A DNA stretch of 64,000 bases, taken from NCBI RefSeq assembly GCF_016107395.1, contig NZ_JAAIKO010000039.1, positions 1 through 64,000 on the forward strand, in the 5' to 3' direction. The position numbers and the translations under genes were made by a program. The DNA is from Streptomyces fildesensis. GTDB taxonomy: Bacteria; Actinomycetota; Actinomycetes; Streptomycetales; Streptomycetaceae. Positions 8,544-16,331 of this stretch are shown piece by piece (the first letter of the stretch is position 1; each line of letters begins with the position of its first letter). The notes beneath the pieces are model-generated. The model saw only the letters and a list, made by a program, of their open reading frames with translations, did not search any database and was not told where the DNA came from.

Positions 8544-10103
8544 GTGATCCCGGCGCAGGCCACGCGACCTGCCAAGGACGTACGCGTCGTGGTCGTCGGA
8601 GCGGGGTTCTCCGGTATCGGGGCCGCCATCCGGCTGCGCGAGGCCGGGTTCCGCGATGTGGTCATTCTGGAGAAGGCGTCGCAACTCGGCGGCACATGGC
8701 GGGAGAACACCTATCCGGGTTGCGCCTGTGATGTGCCCTCGACGCTCTACAGCTACTCGTTCACCCCGGATACCGCGTGGAGCAGGGTCTTCGCCGGGCA
8801 GCCGGAGATCCACGCCTACTTACGGACGACGGCCGAGCGGTACGGGCTCGGCGATGCCCTGCGCTGCGGGGTGCATGTGCGGGGCGCCCGGTGGGATGCG
8901 GCGGCTGGGCGCTGGCTACTGGAGACGAGCGACGGGCCCTACAGCGCGGCGGTACTGGTCCTGGCCACCGGACCGTGGCACGTACCACGTCACCTGGACG
9001 TCCCCGGGATCGAGGACTTCACAGGGCCCGTGCTCCATACCGCCCAGTGGGACCACGGCGTCGACCTGACCGGGCGGCGTGTGGCCGTGGTCGGGAGTGG
9101 TGCCTCCGCGGTCCAGGTCGTCCCGGCCATCGCGGGCCGGGCGGCGACCGTGCACCTCTTCCAGCGGACCGCGCAGTGGGTGCTGCCCAAGCCAGACCTT
9201 CCGGTACCCGCGGTGTTCAACAGGTTGCTGAACCGCCTACCCGGTGCCCGTGCCACCTTGCGCGCCGGGCAGTACGCACTACAGGAAGGCTTCGGCTATG
9301 CCTTCCGTCACCCACCGATCGCCCGCCTCATCGAGTCGGGAGCCCGCGCGCATCTGCGGCTCGCGGTCCGTGACCAGAGCCTGCGCCAGTCGCTCACCCC
9401 GGACTACCGGCTGGGCTGCAAGCGTCTTCTGACCTCCAGCACTTTCTACCGCGCCCTGGCCGAGCCGCATGTCCGCCTGCATCCCACCGCTGTGACGGCC
9501 GTACGCGGGGACGAGATCGTCGGCGCCGACGGCACCGTGACCAAGGCCGACGTTCTCATCACGGCGACGGGCTTCCGCATCGGTGAACTGCCGCTGGCCC
9601 GGAGCCTGTACGGCACGGGCGGCCGGACTCTGCACGAGACCTGGGACGGCGAACCACAAGCGCATCTGGGCACCACCGTCAGCGGCTTCCCCAATCTCTT
9701 CCTGCTTCTGGGCCCGAACCTGCTCGGCGGCTCCACCTCCGCGATCACCGTCCTGGAAGCCCAGCTGACGTACCTCACCGCCGCCCTGGCCCACCTCGAC
9801 CAAAACGGCCACCGAGTCCTGGAGGTCCGGCCGGCCGCGCAGGCCGCACACAACACAGCGGTGCAAGAGGCCTTGCAGACCACCGTGTACAACTCCGGCG
9901 GCTGCACCAGCTACTACTTCAGCCCCAGCGGACGGAACACCTTCGCCTGGCCATGGTCCACCGGACGACTCACCCGCCAACTGAGCCGCTTCGACACCGA
10001 TTCCTACATCTGCCACACCCCAGCCGACCCCACTCCCGTACTCGCCCCTACGGCGCCGCGGCACGACGACCATCCTGCTCCCGCGAAGGGAGAGCGGGCA
10101 TGA
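8544..10103 (+). CDS. FAD/NADPH-dependent Baeyer-Villiger-type monooxygenase (TTA-containing)
   Basis: This is a 519-residue flavoprotein. The first Rossmann motif is GAGFSGIGAA (19-28). GGTWRENTYPGCACD is typical of BVMO/FMO enzymes. The BVMO fingerprint FxGxxxHxxxW appears at 159-169 (FTGPVLHTAQW), a second nucleotide-binding motif in GSGASAVQ, and ATGFRIGE near the C-terminal third. It inserts oxygen next to ketones using NADPH. The GTG at 8544 is preferred over an ATG at 8436 on codon-use grounds, though its SD (GGA about 8 nt upstream) is weak. Codon 93 is TTA (8820-8822), implying dependence on bldA tRNA. The gene stands alone; the 47-codon frame overlapping its stop is probably not real. 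Confidence 0.9.
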   Translation: MIPAQATRPAKDVRVVVVGAGFSGIGAAIRLREAGFRDVVILEKASQLGGTWRENTYPGCACDVPSTLYSYSFTPDTAWSRVFAGQPEIHAYLRTTAERYGLGDALRCGVHVRGARWDAAAGRWLLETSDGPYSAAVLVLATGPWHVPRHLDVPGIEDFTGPVLHTAQWDHGVDLTGRRVAVVGSGASAVQVVPAIAGRAATVHLFQRTAQWVLPKPDLPVPAVFNRLLNRLPGARATLRAGQYALQEGFGYAFRHPPIARLIESGARAHLRLAVRDQSLRQSLTPDYRLGCKRLLTSSTFYRALAEPHVRLHPTAVTAVRGDEIVGADGTVTKADVLITATGFRIGELPLARSLYGTGGRTLHETWDGEPQAHLGTTVSGFPNLFLLLGPNLLGGSTSAITVLEAQLTYLTAALAHLDQNGHRVLEVRPAAQAAHNTAVQEALQTTVYNSGGCTSYYFSPSGRNTFAWPWSTGRLTRQLSRFDTDSYICHTPADPTPVLAPTAPRHDDHPAPAKGERA

Positions 10104-10191
10104 CGCCAGAACCCGCCGACGGCGCCGTCCGGTCCCTGCAGCCGCGCTCTCAGCCCCGGCCCAGGGCTGCGCGCCATTCGTCCGCCGGTTC

Positions 10192-11091
10192 TCACTCCGA
10201 CGGCGCCGCGGTGATCCGCTTCTCGAACCAGTGGTCGGCGTAGGGCTCGTCGTTGAAGGGGGCGACCTCTTCGAAGCCGCAGGAGTGGTACAGGGCGATC
10301 GCGGCGCTGAGTGCCTTGTTGGTGTCCAGGCGCAGGGCGTCGCGGCCGTGCTCGGTGGCTCGGGCCTCCAGTTCGGTCAGGAATCGGCGGCCGAGGCCGA
10401 GTCGGCGGGCTTGGGGGGCCACCCACATGCGTTTGATCTCGGCGGGGGCGCCGGGCGGCAGTTTCAGGCCGGCGCAGCCGACGGGGTCGCCGTGCAGCCG
10501 GGCGACCAGGAACAGGCCGTACGGTGACTGGAGTTCACCCGCGTCGGGCAGCAGGCTGCGTGCCGGGTCGAAGCCCGTTTCGAAGCGCTCCTGCAATTCG
10601 GTGAAGTAGGACCGCAGGCAGTGCTGCGCGTCGGGGTGATCCGGGTCGATGACGGTCAGCGTGACCGTTGCGGCGGTCAGCAGCCGGTCGACCTCGGTCA
10701 TGGCGGCGACCAGCCGGGCCCGCTGGGTGCTGTTGAGCGGCTCCAGCAGGGAGCCGGCCAGCTCGTCGCTGCGGGAATCGAGCAGGGCGTGCTCCTCGCG
10801 GCCCGCGTCGGTGAGCCGGACGGTGCGCACCCGCCTGTCGTGCGGCTGCGGCTCCACCGTCACCAGGCCGTCGGTCTCCAGCGAGCGCAGCAGCCGGCTG
10901 ACATAGCCGGAGTCGAGCCCGAGGCGCTCCCGCAGCCGCCGGACGTCCTGCCCCTGCTCACCGATCTCCCAGAGGAGCCGGGCCTCGCCGATGGGCCGGT
11001 CGCGGCCCAGATAGCGGTCGTGGAGCACGCCCACGCGCTCGGTGACGGTGCGGTTGAACCGCCGCACCTGGTCGATCTGCTCCCCATCCAT
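10192..11091 (-). CDS. MarR-GNAT fusion: HTH regulator with acetyltransferase domain
   Basis: This 299-residue protein has two parts. The N-terminal winged-helix MarR domain (about 1-140) shows LRERLGLDSGYVSRLLRSLE as recognition helices and the wing PHDRRVRTVRLTDAGR. The GNAT domain (about 150-295) shows VAPQARRLGLGRRFL as the acetyl-CoA loop and ALYHSCGFEEVAPF. Such fusions are common in actinobacteria; the acetyltransferase substrate is unknown. The ATG overlaps the edge of a perfect 10-bp inverted repeat (11091-11112) that is probably its own operator. With no SD upstream, translation may be leaderless. The downstream-facing neighbour is the AAC(2')-like gene on the same strand. Confidence 0.88.
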   Translation of the reverse strand: MDGEQIDQVRRFNRTVTERVGVLHDRYLGRDRPIGEARLLWEIGEQGQDVRRLRERLGLDSGYVSRLLRSLETDGLVTVEPQPHDRRVRTVRLTDAGREEHALLDSRSDELAGSLLEPLNSTQRARLVAAMTEVDRLLTAATVTLTVIDPDHPDAQHCLRSYFTELQERFETGFDPARSLLPDAGELQSPYGLFLVARLHGDPVGCAGLKLPPGAPAEIKRMWVAPQARRLGLGRRFLTELEARATEHGRDALRLDTNKALSAAIALYHSCGFEEVAPFNDEPYADHWFEKRITAAPSE

Positions 11092-11112
11092 TCTCTGACT
11101 TTAGTCAGAGAA
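11091..11112. promoter_or_regulatory. Perfect inverted repeat at the MarR-GNAT start codon (putative autoregulatory operator)
   Basis: Arms TTCTCTGACT (11091-11100) and AGTCAGAGAA (11103-11112) are exact complements separated by TT. The palindrome begins on the last base of the ATG complement, so bound MarR would block initiation directly. MarR proteins typically bind such 16-22 bp palindromes; the assignment rests on position and symmetry. Confidence 0.7.
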
Positions 11113-11129
11113 CCCGCATGACGTCAGAG

Positions 11130-11672
11130 CTACCAGACATCGCCGTCGCGCCAGTCGCAGGTGAGTTCCCGCGACAGCTCCAGCGGGACCGTCAGCGGAA
11201 GGACGTGGACGCAGCCGTCCTCCGCCGGCGTGGGCACGATCCCGCCGGGCGTCAGCGCCGAGGTCGGCCCCTGCCATCGCTTCCAGCCGCGCGCCACGTA
11301 GAAGGCCGCCGCCTCGTCGGTGGCGCCCAGCGCGCCCAGATCGTAGGCGCGACGCGCCACGCGCTCCAGGCCCTGCATGACGGTCGCGCCATGCCCGCGC
11401 CCACGGCGGTCCGCGCGCACGCCGACTCCCTCGACGTAGCCGGCGCGCAGCGCCCGACCGCCGTGCAGCAGCCGGCGCTGGACGAGGGAACCGTGCCCGA
11501 TGAGCTCGGCTCCCTCCCACACCAGGACGTGGACCCCGCCCAGCACGTGCTCCCAGTCGTGGTCCGTCAGGCCGTCGTCGAAGACCTCTTCGAGCAGGGC
11601 CCGGGCCGCCCTGAGATCAGCGGCGTCGAGCTCCGCGGTATGGGCGGTTCGCACGTCGGTCACACACTCCAT
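11130..11672 (-). CDS. aac(2')-I: Aminoglycoside 2'-N-acetyltransferase, AAC(2')-I type
   Basis: This protein of about 180 residues closely follows the AAC(2')-I pattern known from mycobacterial and providencial enzymes. It has HTAELDAADLRAAR, then DHDWEHVLGGVHVLVW, QRRLLHGGRALRAGYVEGV followed by VRADRRGRGHG (acetyl-CoA loop), RGWKRWQGPTSALTP, and the invariant-looking C-terminus CDWRDGDVW. AAC(2') acetylates the 2'-amino group of gentamicin, tobramycin and related drugs, and some have other cellular roles. The start is ATG at 11672, or the GTG at 11663 inside it; neither has a clear SD. It lies between an alpha/beta hydrolase gene and the MarR-GNAT gene, all on the same strand. Confidence 0.85.
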   Translation of the reverse strand: MECVTDVRTAHTAELDAADLRAARALLEEVFDDGLTDHDWEHVLGGVHVLVWEGAELIGHGSLVQRRLLHGGRALRAGYVEGVGVRADRRGRGHGATVMQGLERVARRAYDLGALGATDEAAAFYVARGWKRWQGPTSALTPGGIVPTPAEDGCVHVLPLTVPLELSRELTCDWRDGDVW

Positions 11673-11698
11673 GGTGCAGGAGTCCGCCGTGAAGACGC

Positions 11699-12532
11699 TC
11701 AGCCGCCGCTCAGCACCTCGCGCAGCCGGATCGCGAACCCGTCGGGATCCTCGGCGAACCCGATGTGACCACCGGGGAACATCGTCGGCTCGCCGCCGAG
11801 CGCCGAGGCGAGCGCGATCGAGGTGCGCTCGCACAGCTGACCACCCGACTCCTTGCCCAGGCCGACGAGAACACGTGCCGACGTCGAGCGCAGGGCGGCG
11901 AGGTCCGGGCGCCACCGGGTGGTCGGGCACAGCATGTGCGCGAACTGGAAGTGGTCGTCCGCGATCTGCTGCGGCTCCCACTCCCCGCCGAACATGTGCT
12001 CGAAGACGCCGTCGGGCAGGTTGATGTCGGCCAGCGCCATGAACTTCCTCCATGCACCCGTCACGTCTCCGGACAGGTGGGTGGCGACGATGTCCTCGGT
12101 CCGCTCATGGATCTGCTCGCGGTCGTCGAGCAGATCGTTCAGCGGGGGCTCGTGGGCGATGACGGTGTGAACGAGTCCGGGGTGCGCCTGGACGAGGGCG
12201 AGGGCGCTGACGGCGCCACCGCTGGAGCCGAGGACCGTGGCCGGGCCGGCGTCGAGGTGGGCCAGGAGCCGGGACAGGTCGTCGGCCCGCATCTCGGGGG
12301 TCGAGTCCTGGTCGGGGTCGTCGACCGGGCTGCGGTTGATGCCCCGGGGGTCGGTGGTCAGTACGGTGTGGTCGGCCGCGAGCCGCTCCGCGAGCGGCGC
12401 GAACGATCCGGCGTCCATCGGCGCGCCGACCAGCACCACCAGAGGACCCTGGCCTCGTACCTCGTAGTGCAAGTGGGCGTCGGGGACCCGGAGGGTCGCA
12501 ACGGTGGCGGGAACGGGAGACGTCGGGTTCAT
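11699..12532 (-). CDS. Alpha/beta hydrolase
   Basis: This 277-residue protein has the alpha/beta-hydrolase fold. YEVRGQGPLVVLVGAP leads into an oxyanion strand, DPRGINRS resembles the DxRGxGxS loop, the nucleophile elbow is GSSGG (Ser about 104), and PGGHIGF carries the catalytic His near the C-terminus. The ATG at 12532 has a near-perfect AGGAGG about 7 nt upstream, which rules out the 8-residue longer form. It is similar to the many Streptomyces hydrolases acting on small esters or epoxides; the substrate is unknown. It is 26 bp upstream of the AAC(2') gene and probably in the same transcript. Confidence 0.88.
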   Translation of the reverse strand: MNPTSPVPATVATLRVPDAHLHYEVRGQGPLVVLVGAPMDAGSFAPLAERLAADHTVLTTDPRGINRSPVDDPDQDSTPEMRADDLSRLLAHLDAGPATVLGSSGGAVSALALVQAHPGLVHTVIAHEPPLNDLLDDREQIHERTEDIVATHLSGDVTGAWRKFMALADINLPDGVFEHMFGGEWEPQQIADDHFQFAHMLCPTTRWRPDLAALRSTSARVLVGLGKESGGQLCERTSIALASALGGEPTMFPGGHIGFAEDPDGFAIRLREVLSGG

Positions 12533-12951
12533 TCTGATCCTCCTGGTGCGGGACATGCGGGAAACGTGGTTTCCCCGGTTACGCGAGAGCGTGCGGGGCG
12601 ACGATGCGTGGGCTCACACAAGGGAGACTCCCCTCCGGCGGGAAACTCGTCGGTCCCGAGCGAACGGCTTTCCATCGAAGGAGCGGCAACTGCGCCCCAC
12701 CACAACGCAGTGGTGGAATTCCGGGGCTCTTCGTACGTTCCGCTGGAATTCCTCGGACACGTCGGCTGCACGGTCCGTGAGTGGTCGGTCGAGGTGTTGG
12801 CCTGGCTCACCGAAGTCATCGGCTGGGCCATGCGGGACGCGGGCTGCGGAGCCCACGGTTTCGTGCGCCTGCGGCGGCGAGCGCCCGCCGAACCGCCTCT
12901 CGTGCGCGGTTAGTCGGGGCACCACTGGCCAGTGGCGGCAGGTGCTCCGGC
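12533..12951. other. Intergenic region with one hairpin, no gene
   Basis: This 419-bp region between two same-strand genes contains a 7-bp stem (CCACCAC 12697-12703, GTGGTGG 12710-12716) around a 6-nt loop. No frame has coding character. It probably holds the promoter of the hydrolase-AAC(2') unit and leader sequence. Confidence 0.45.
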
Positions 12952-13557
12952 CTACCTGGTCGCGACCGGGTGGTACCGCACGTTCACCGCGGCCGAGGGA
13001 CCGTCACCGTTGCGCAGTTCGAGGCGGACGGGGACGCCGCCGGGGTTGTCGAAGAGCCGGATCCCGTCGCCGAGCAGCACCGGGGCGACGTGCAGGTCGA
13101 TCTCGTCGATCAGTCCGCGTTCGAGGAGTTGCCGGCCGATCGTGGGTGAGAAGACCTCGAGGTTCTTGCCGTCGGCGGCCTTCAGCCCGATCCGGACCGC
13201 CTCGGCCACATCGCAGGTCAGGAACGTCACGCCATCGGTGGGCTGCGCGTCATCGGGGTGGTGCGTGAGAACGAACACCGGCCCCTGCCACGCGCCGCCG
13301 TAGATACCGCTGACGTCGGGGTAGGCATCGAACCCGTCGCGGCCTCCCAGCACGGCGCCGGTCGTCCCGGCGTACTCCTCGACGAGGTCCGGGCGGAACG
13401 AGGTCCCGGTCATCCAGTCCATCGAGTGGTTCGGACCCGCCACGAACCCGTCCAACGACATCGTGAAGTGCCAGAGCACCTTGCCTGCGCCGGTCTGCCG
13501 TTCCGTGTCCGCGATCTGTGGGGCGTCCGGGCTTCTCGGGGGCTCTGCAGTGGACAT
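12952..13557 (-). CDS. Dihydrofolate reductase family (RibD C-terminal-like) protein
   Basis: This 201-residue protein has the bacterial DHFR-like/RibD-C pattern: LWHFTMSLDGFVAGPNHSMDWM near the start, VLGGRDGFDAY, GPVFVLTHHP, LEVFSPTIGRQLLERGLIDE and VLLGDGIRLF. These proteins bind NADPH and probably reduce pterin-like or other small substrates; true folate activity is unproven. An Asp-rich N-terminal extension of about 25 residues precedes the domain. GAGAGGAT lies upstream of the ATG. A second family member occurs at 14837 on the other strand. Confidence 0.88.
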   Translation of the reverse strand: MSTAEPPRSPDAPQIADTERQTGAGKVLWHFTMSLDGFVAGPNHSMDWMTGTSFRPDLVEEYAGTTGAVLGGRDGFDAYPDVSGIYGGAWQGPVFVLTHHPDDAQPTDGVTFLTCDVAEAVRIGLKAADGKNLEVFSPTIGRQLLERGLIDEIDLHVAPVLLGDGIRLFDNPGGVPVRLELRNGDGPSAAVNVRYHPVATR

Positions 13558-13650
13558 GATCGATCCTCTCTTCAGCTCTTCAGCCGGCTCCGTTCGGTGC
13601 CGTTCGCCGAACAGCGGAGGGCCCGGCGCAACCGTTACGGGGCGGAGAGG

Positions 13651-13848
13651 TCAGGCCTCAGGGGCCGCAACAATGCGCCACTGGCCGACCTCCGCGTAGT
13701 CGGAGTCGTAGATGGCCGAACCATCGCCGGGGCTCAGGGGGTAATGGTGCAGGTTTCCGCCCCAGTACCGGAGGATGCGGCCCAGCTCGCTCGCGGCATC
13801 CTCCGCCAACCGCCCGTCAGCCATGTTCACTTCGAGAAGGAACTTCAC
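13651..13848 (-). CDS. Small conserved-looking protein, unknown function
   Basis: This encodes 65 residues from GTG (KFLLEVNMADGRLAEDAASE). The content is mixed alpha/beta, with an acidic first half and an aromatic second half (LRYWGGNLHHYPL, then GDGSAIYDSDYAEVGQWRIV). GGGGCGG upstream could serve as ribosome binding site. The frame has normal Streptomyces codon bias. I recognise the general look of small orphan Streptomyces proteins but cannot name a family. Confidence 0.6.
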   Translation of the reverse strand: MKFLLEVNMADGRLAEDAASELGRILRYWGGNLHHYPLSPGDGSAIYDSDYAEVGQWRIVAAPEA

Positions 13849-14067
13849 GTTCGCCGCCCCTCACCACGGATCCGTTCGGCCCTGCCATCGGACAGAGCCC
13901 TGCGGTAGCGATTGTTCCATCGAATCCCCGTCGGAGACTCTGAGTCACCGTTTGCATCCGAACGGGAGAGGTGACTCTGCGTAGCAGCCTCCGGGGACGG
14001 GCCCGGGCGGTTCCCCGTTCGGCCTAGTCCTCCTGCTGGCGCTCGGCCGAGGCCGCAGTGTGGGTGT

Positions 14068-14706
14068 ATGAGCGACGATCAGCCGACTCCGCCGCAGCAG
14101 CCCACGCCGCCTGAGCAGCCGTGGGGCTCCCCCAAAGGCGCCCAGACGGGGCCTCCCGAGCCTCCCGGGCCTCCCTCAGGGGCCGGATGGCAGCATCGGA
14201 ACCCTCCTCCCGGAGGGCAGGGCTGGCAGCAGCCGCCCGCCGGGCAGCCGCCGCACAACTACGGGCCGCCCGCCCCGCCGGAGAACAAGAGCAGATTCGG
14301 GCGGGGCTGCGTCTTCGGATGCCTGGGAGCGGTCGTCGCCGTCATCGCGCTCGTCGTCGTCCTGATCCTGGTGTTCGCCGGGACCAGCTCCAAGACCGAT
14401 ATCCCTTCAGTGACGAACAGCGACCACCCGCCTGCCGACGACGTCCGGATCACGGCCTGTGACGTGGACTCCACCGTGGGCCTCCCCACGGCCAGGTTGG
14501 AGATCACCAACCACTCCTCGAAGAGGTCGAGCTACGTCGTCACCGTGGAGTTCGACAAACCGGACGGCACCCGCGTCTCCGAGGGAATCACCGGCAGCAC
14601 CAGCGTGGCTTCCGGCCAGAAGGTGCAGACATCCGCGGCGGGCTCGGACCAGGTCAGCGGCACGATCACCTGCAAGGTCACCAACGTCAACCGGTTCGCC
14701 AGCTGA
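14068..14706 (+). CDS. Proline-rich single-pass membrane protein with extracellular beta domain
   Basis: This is a 212-residue protein. A cytosolic Pro/Gln/Gly-rich N-terminus (about 1-75) precedes a transmembrane helix (about 84-105, after CVFGC) and a ~105-residue exterior domain. The exterior domain contains TACDVDSTVGLPTARLEITN, SSYVVTVEFDKPDG and TITCKVTNVNRF. It resembles FxLYD/DUF4352-like domains that mimic extracellular Ig-type sandwiches, with two Cys that could form a disulfide. Such proteins are common in Streptomyces; no enzymatic motif is seen. The 3' end is followed by a cluster of CACGTG motifs before the next gene. Confidence 0.75.
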   Translation: MSDDQPTPPQQPTPPEQPWGSPKGAQTGPPEPPGPPSGAGWQHRNPPPGGQGWQQPPAGQPPHNYGPPAPPENKSRFGRGCVFGCLGAVVAVIALVVVLILVFAGTSSKTDIPSVTNSDHPPADDVRITACDVDSTVGLPTARLEITNHSSKRSSYVVTVEFDKPDGTRVSEGITGSTSVASGQKVQTSAAGSDQVSGTITCKVTNVNRFAS

Positions 14707-14708
14707 GC

Positions 14709-14735
14709 CACGTGCGGCGTGCCACGTGCCACGTG
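14709..14735. repeat. Three CACGTG palindromes in 27 bp
   Basis: CACGTG occurs at 14709-14714, 14723-14728 and 14730-14735, starting just after the stop of the membrane-protein gene and about 100 bp before the DHFR-like gene. The spacing is 14 and 7 bp. It could be a regulator cluster or a folded element; no protein is known for it here. Confidence 0.6.
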
Positions 14736-14836
14736 CGGGTGCGACAAGCCGCCGGCGGGGCTCCCAGCGATGACTTTCGGCGTTCGAGGCAGTCGTACAA
14801 GGGTCGGAACGAGCACCCTCGCAGGAGAGGCGAGAC

Positions 14837-15400
14837 ATGCGCACACTCGCGATCACCCAGAACATCACCGTCGACGGCTCGATCGAGATGCTCACGAACT
14901 GGTTCGACCCACAAGGCCAGGGCCAGATGGACATGGCCGACGTCCTGGAGGAGAGCCACCGGCAGGACCGCCGGGCCGACGCCCTGCTCCTGGGCCGGCA
15001 GACGTTCGAGGACTTTCGCGGCTACTGGCCGCGGCTGACCGACGACACCACGGGCATCTCCGACTACCTCAACCAGGTGCAGAAGTACGTCGTGTCCTCC
15101 TCCCTCACCGACCCGCAGTGGGAGAACTCGACCGTGCTGGCGGGCGACCCGATCAAGGAGGTGACCGCACTCAAGGCGCAGGAGGGCGGCAAGGACATCG
15201 TGCTCACCGGCAGCATCAGCCTGGCCCACTCGCTGATCAACGCGGGCCTTGTCGACGAGTACCGGCTATTCGTCTATCCGACGGTCCAGGGCCGCGGCCG
15301 CCGGCTCTTCCCCGAGGGTTACGAAGTCCCGCGACTGAAGCTGCTGGACTCGAAGGCATTTCGCAGCGGAATCACCCTGCAGCGCTACGCTCCGGCCTGA
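14837..15400 (+). CDS. Dihydrofolate reductase family (RibD C-terminal-like) protein
   Basis: This 187-residue protein has the DHFR-like/RibD-C architecture: TQNITVDGSIEMLTNWFD, ALLLGRQTFEDFRGYWP, KYVVSSSLTDPQWENSTVL, DIVLTGSISLAHSLINAGLVDEY and YPTVQGRGRRLFP. It is predicted to bind NADPH and reduce a small substrate in the cytoplasm. The ribosome binding site GCAGGAG lies upstream of the ATG. It ends just before a strong bidirectional terminator facing the small hydrophobic-protein gene. It is only distantly similar to the family member at 12952, so it is not a recent duplicate. Confidence 0.9.
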   Translation: MRTLAITQNITVDGSIEMLTNWFDPQGQGQMDMADVLEESHRQDRRADALLLGRQTFEDFRGYWPRLTDDTTGISDYLNQVQKYVVSSSLTDPQWENSTVLAGDPIKEVTALKAQEGGKDIVLTGSISLAHSLINAGLVDEYRLFVYPTVQGRGRRLFPEGYEVPRLKLLDSKAFRSGITLQRYAPA

Positions 15401-15411
15401 ACGGAACCTGA

Positions 15412-15460
15412 ACAGAAAAGGGTCGGGCCCCGGTAGTACCGGGGCCCGACCCTTTTCTGT
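15412..15460. terminator. Bidirectional terminator, perfect 24-bp stem
   Basis: Two exact complementary 24-nt arms (15412-15435 and 15437-15460) flank a single unpaired G. The stem core is GGTCGGGCCCCGG, with A-rich and T-rich ends on the outer flanks. It sits between two convergent genes (stops at 15400 and 15478) and should terminate both. Confidence 0.88.
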
Positions 15461-15477
15461 GGTGTGCCGTGCGACCG

Positions 15478-15648
15478 CTACCAGCGGTACCAACGGCCGC
15501 GGCTACCGGAGGCACCGGAACCGCGCATGACGAAACCGAGCAGCCAGACCACCAGTACGACAACGGCAACCCACCACAGAATCTTCAGTGCGAAACCGGC
15601 ACCGAAAAGAATCAGGGCGAGCAGTAGAACCAAAAGCAGTGGACCCAT
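15478..15648 (-). CDS. Small hydrophobic membrane protein
   Basis: This encodes 56 residues: MGPLLLVLLLALILFGAGFA, then LKILWWVAVVVLVVWLLGF, forming two transmembrane helices, then a basic Gly/Ser/Arg tail ending RGRWYRW. AGGAGG precedes the ATG by 8 nt; an in-frame extension of 17 residues is rejected. It resembles the widespread, stress-associated hydrophobic peptides of streptomycetes. Topology is probably a hairpin with a cytosolic tail. It diverges from the CsbD gene across about 200 bp that contains a short inverted repeat. Confidence 0.78.
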   Translation of the reverse strand: MGPLLLVLLLALILFGAGFALKILWWVAVVVLVVWLLGFVMRGSGASGSRGRWYRW

Positions 15649-15680
15649 GGTTATCAACCTCCTGACCAGCGGATACCCCC

Positions 15681-15697
15681 GACTGAATCGTTCAGTC
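15681..15697. promoter_or_regulatory. Inverted repeat between divergent small-protein and CsbD genes
   Basis: GACTGAA (15681-15687) and TTCAGTC (15691-15697) are perfect 7-bp complements with TCG between them. Its position about 35-50 bp upstream of the hydrophobic-protein start suits a repressor or activator site. The adjacent GGGTATCC on the minus strand resembles a SigB-type -10 element but has no clear GTTT -35. Confidence 0.45.
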
Positions 15698-15847
15698 ACC
15701 CGAATTTTCGCTCGTTGCGGCGCAGCGCCTCGGGCTGCGCGGACAGCAGGGTTCTGCTACCGATGGAATCGGAAAGAACGGGCATTGCCGTGGCCGACCT
15801 GGGTAGGCGGCCCAGTGCCACACCGGCACCGATCTTGGAGGAAACGC

Positions 15848-16021
15848 ATGGGCACCGAAGACAAGGCCGAGAACACCGCGGACAAGGCCAAGGGCAAGAT
15901 CAAGGAAGCCGCGGGCAAGACCGTCGGCAACGAACGCCTCGAAGCGGAAGGCAAGGCCGACCAGGCCAAGAGCGACGTCAAGCAGGCCGGCGAACACATC
16001 AAGGACGCCTTCAAGCACTGA
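15848..16021 (+). CDS. csbD: CsbD-family general stress protein
   Basis: This 57-residue, highly charged protein has the CsbD pattern: DKAENTADKAKGKIKEAAGK, TVGNERLEAEGKADQAKS and DVKQAGEHIKDAFKH. CsbD proteins are small, soluble, alpha-helical and induced by sigma-B in Bacillus; their exact function is unknown. GGAGGAAACGC upstream of the ATG is a strong ribosome binding site. A GCAT-N15-GGGTAG arrangement (15782-15806) is a weak candidate SigB-type promoter. A hairpin terminator follows at 16042. Confidence 0.9.
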   Translation: MGTEDKAENTADKAKGKIKEAAGKTVGNERLEAEGKADQAKSDVKQAGEHIKDAFKH

Positions 16022-16041
16022 CCCACGAGCACCGCACGTCC

Positions 16042-16073
16042 CGGGGCCGCAGCCGTGAACGGTTGCGGCCCCG
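16042..16073 (+). terminator. Hairpin terminator after csbD
   Basis: CGGGGCCGCA (16042-16051) pairs exactly with TGCGGCCCCG (16064-16073). The loop contains a further CCG/CGG pair. It lies about 20 bp after the csbD stop. The 310-bp region from 16022 to 16331 otherwise has no recognisable gene. Confidence 0.7.
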
Positions 16074-16331
16074 TGCGCTGTCCGGACGACCGGGCTACCG
16101 GCGGCGACCGCCCAACGGCCACCGCATTCCGCGCGCTGTACTACGCCGGGATCACGTCGGATATCGACGGGAAGGCGTCGGAGGGCGCACGACTGCCCCC
16201 AGGCACACTGGAGTCGCGGCTCGGTCCCACTCTGAGCGCGACCGACCGTCCGGAGGACGACTCACCCGGCTACGGCGGCGCCTGAGCCGGCGCCGTACTC
16301 CCCCCGCCGGCCCCCGCGATACGGTCGTGAC

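Noticed and set aside
10100..10243. 47-codon ORF overlapping the monooxygenase stop (ATGA)
   Set aside because: No family, no strong codon bias, and its last 52 bases overlap the end of the MarR-GNAT gene on the other strand. I could not support it as a gene.
12697..12716. 7-bp hairpin upstream of the alpha/beta hydrolase gene as an operator
   Set aside because: Too short and too far (about 165 bp) from the start to assign to a regulator; kept only as a note in the intergenic entry.
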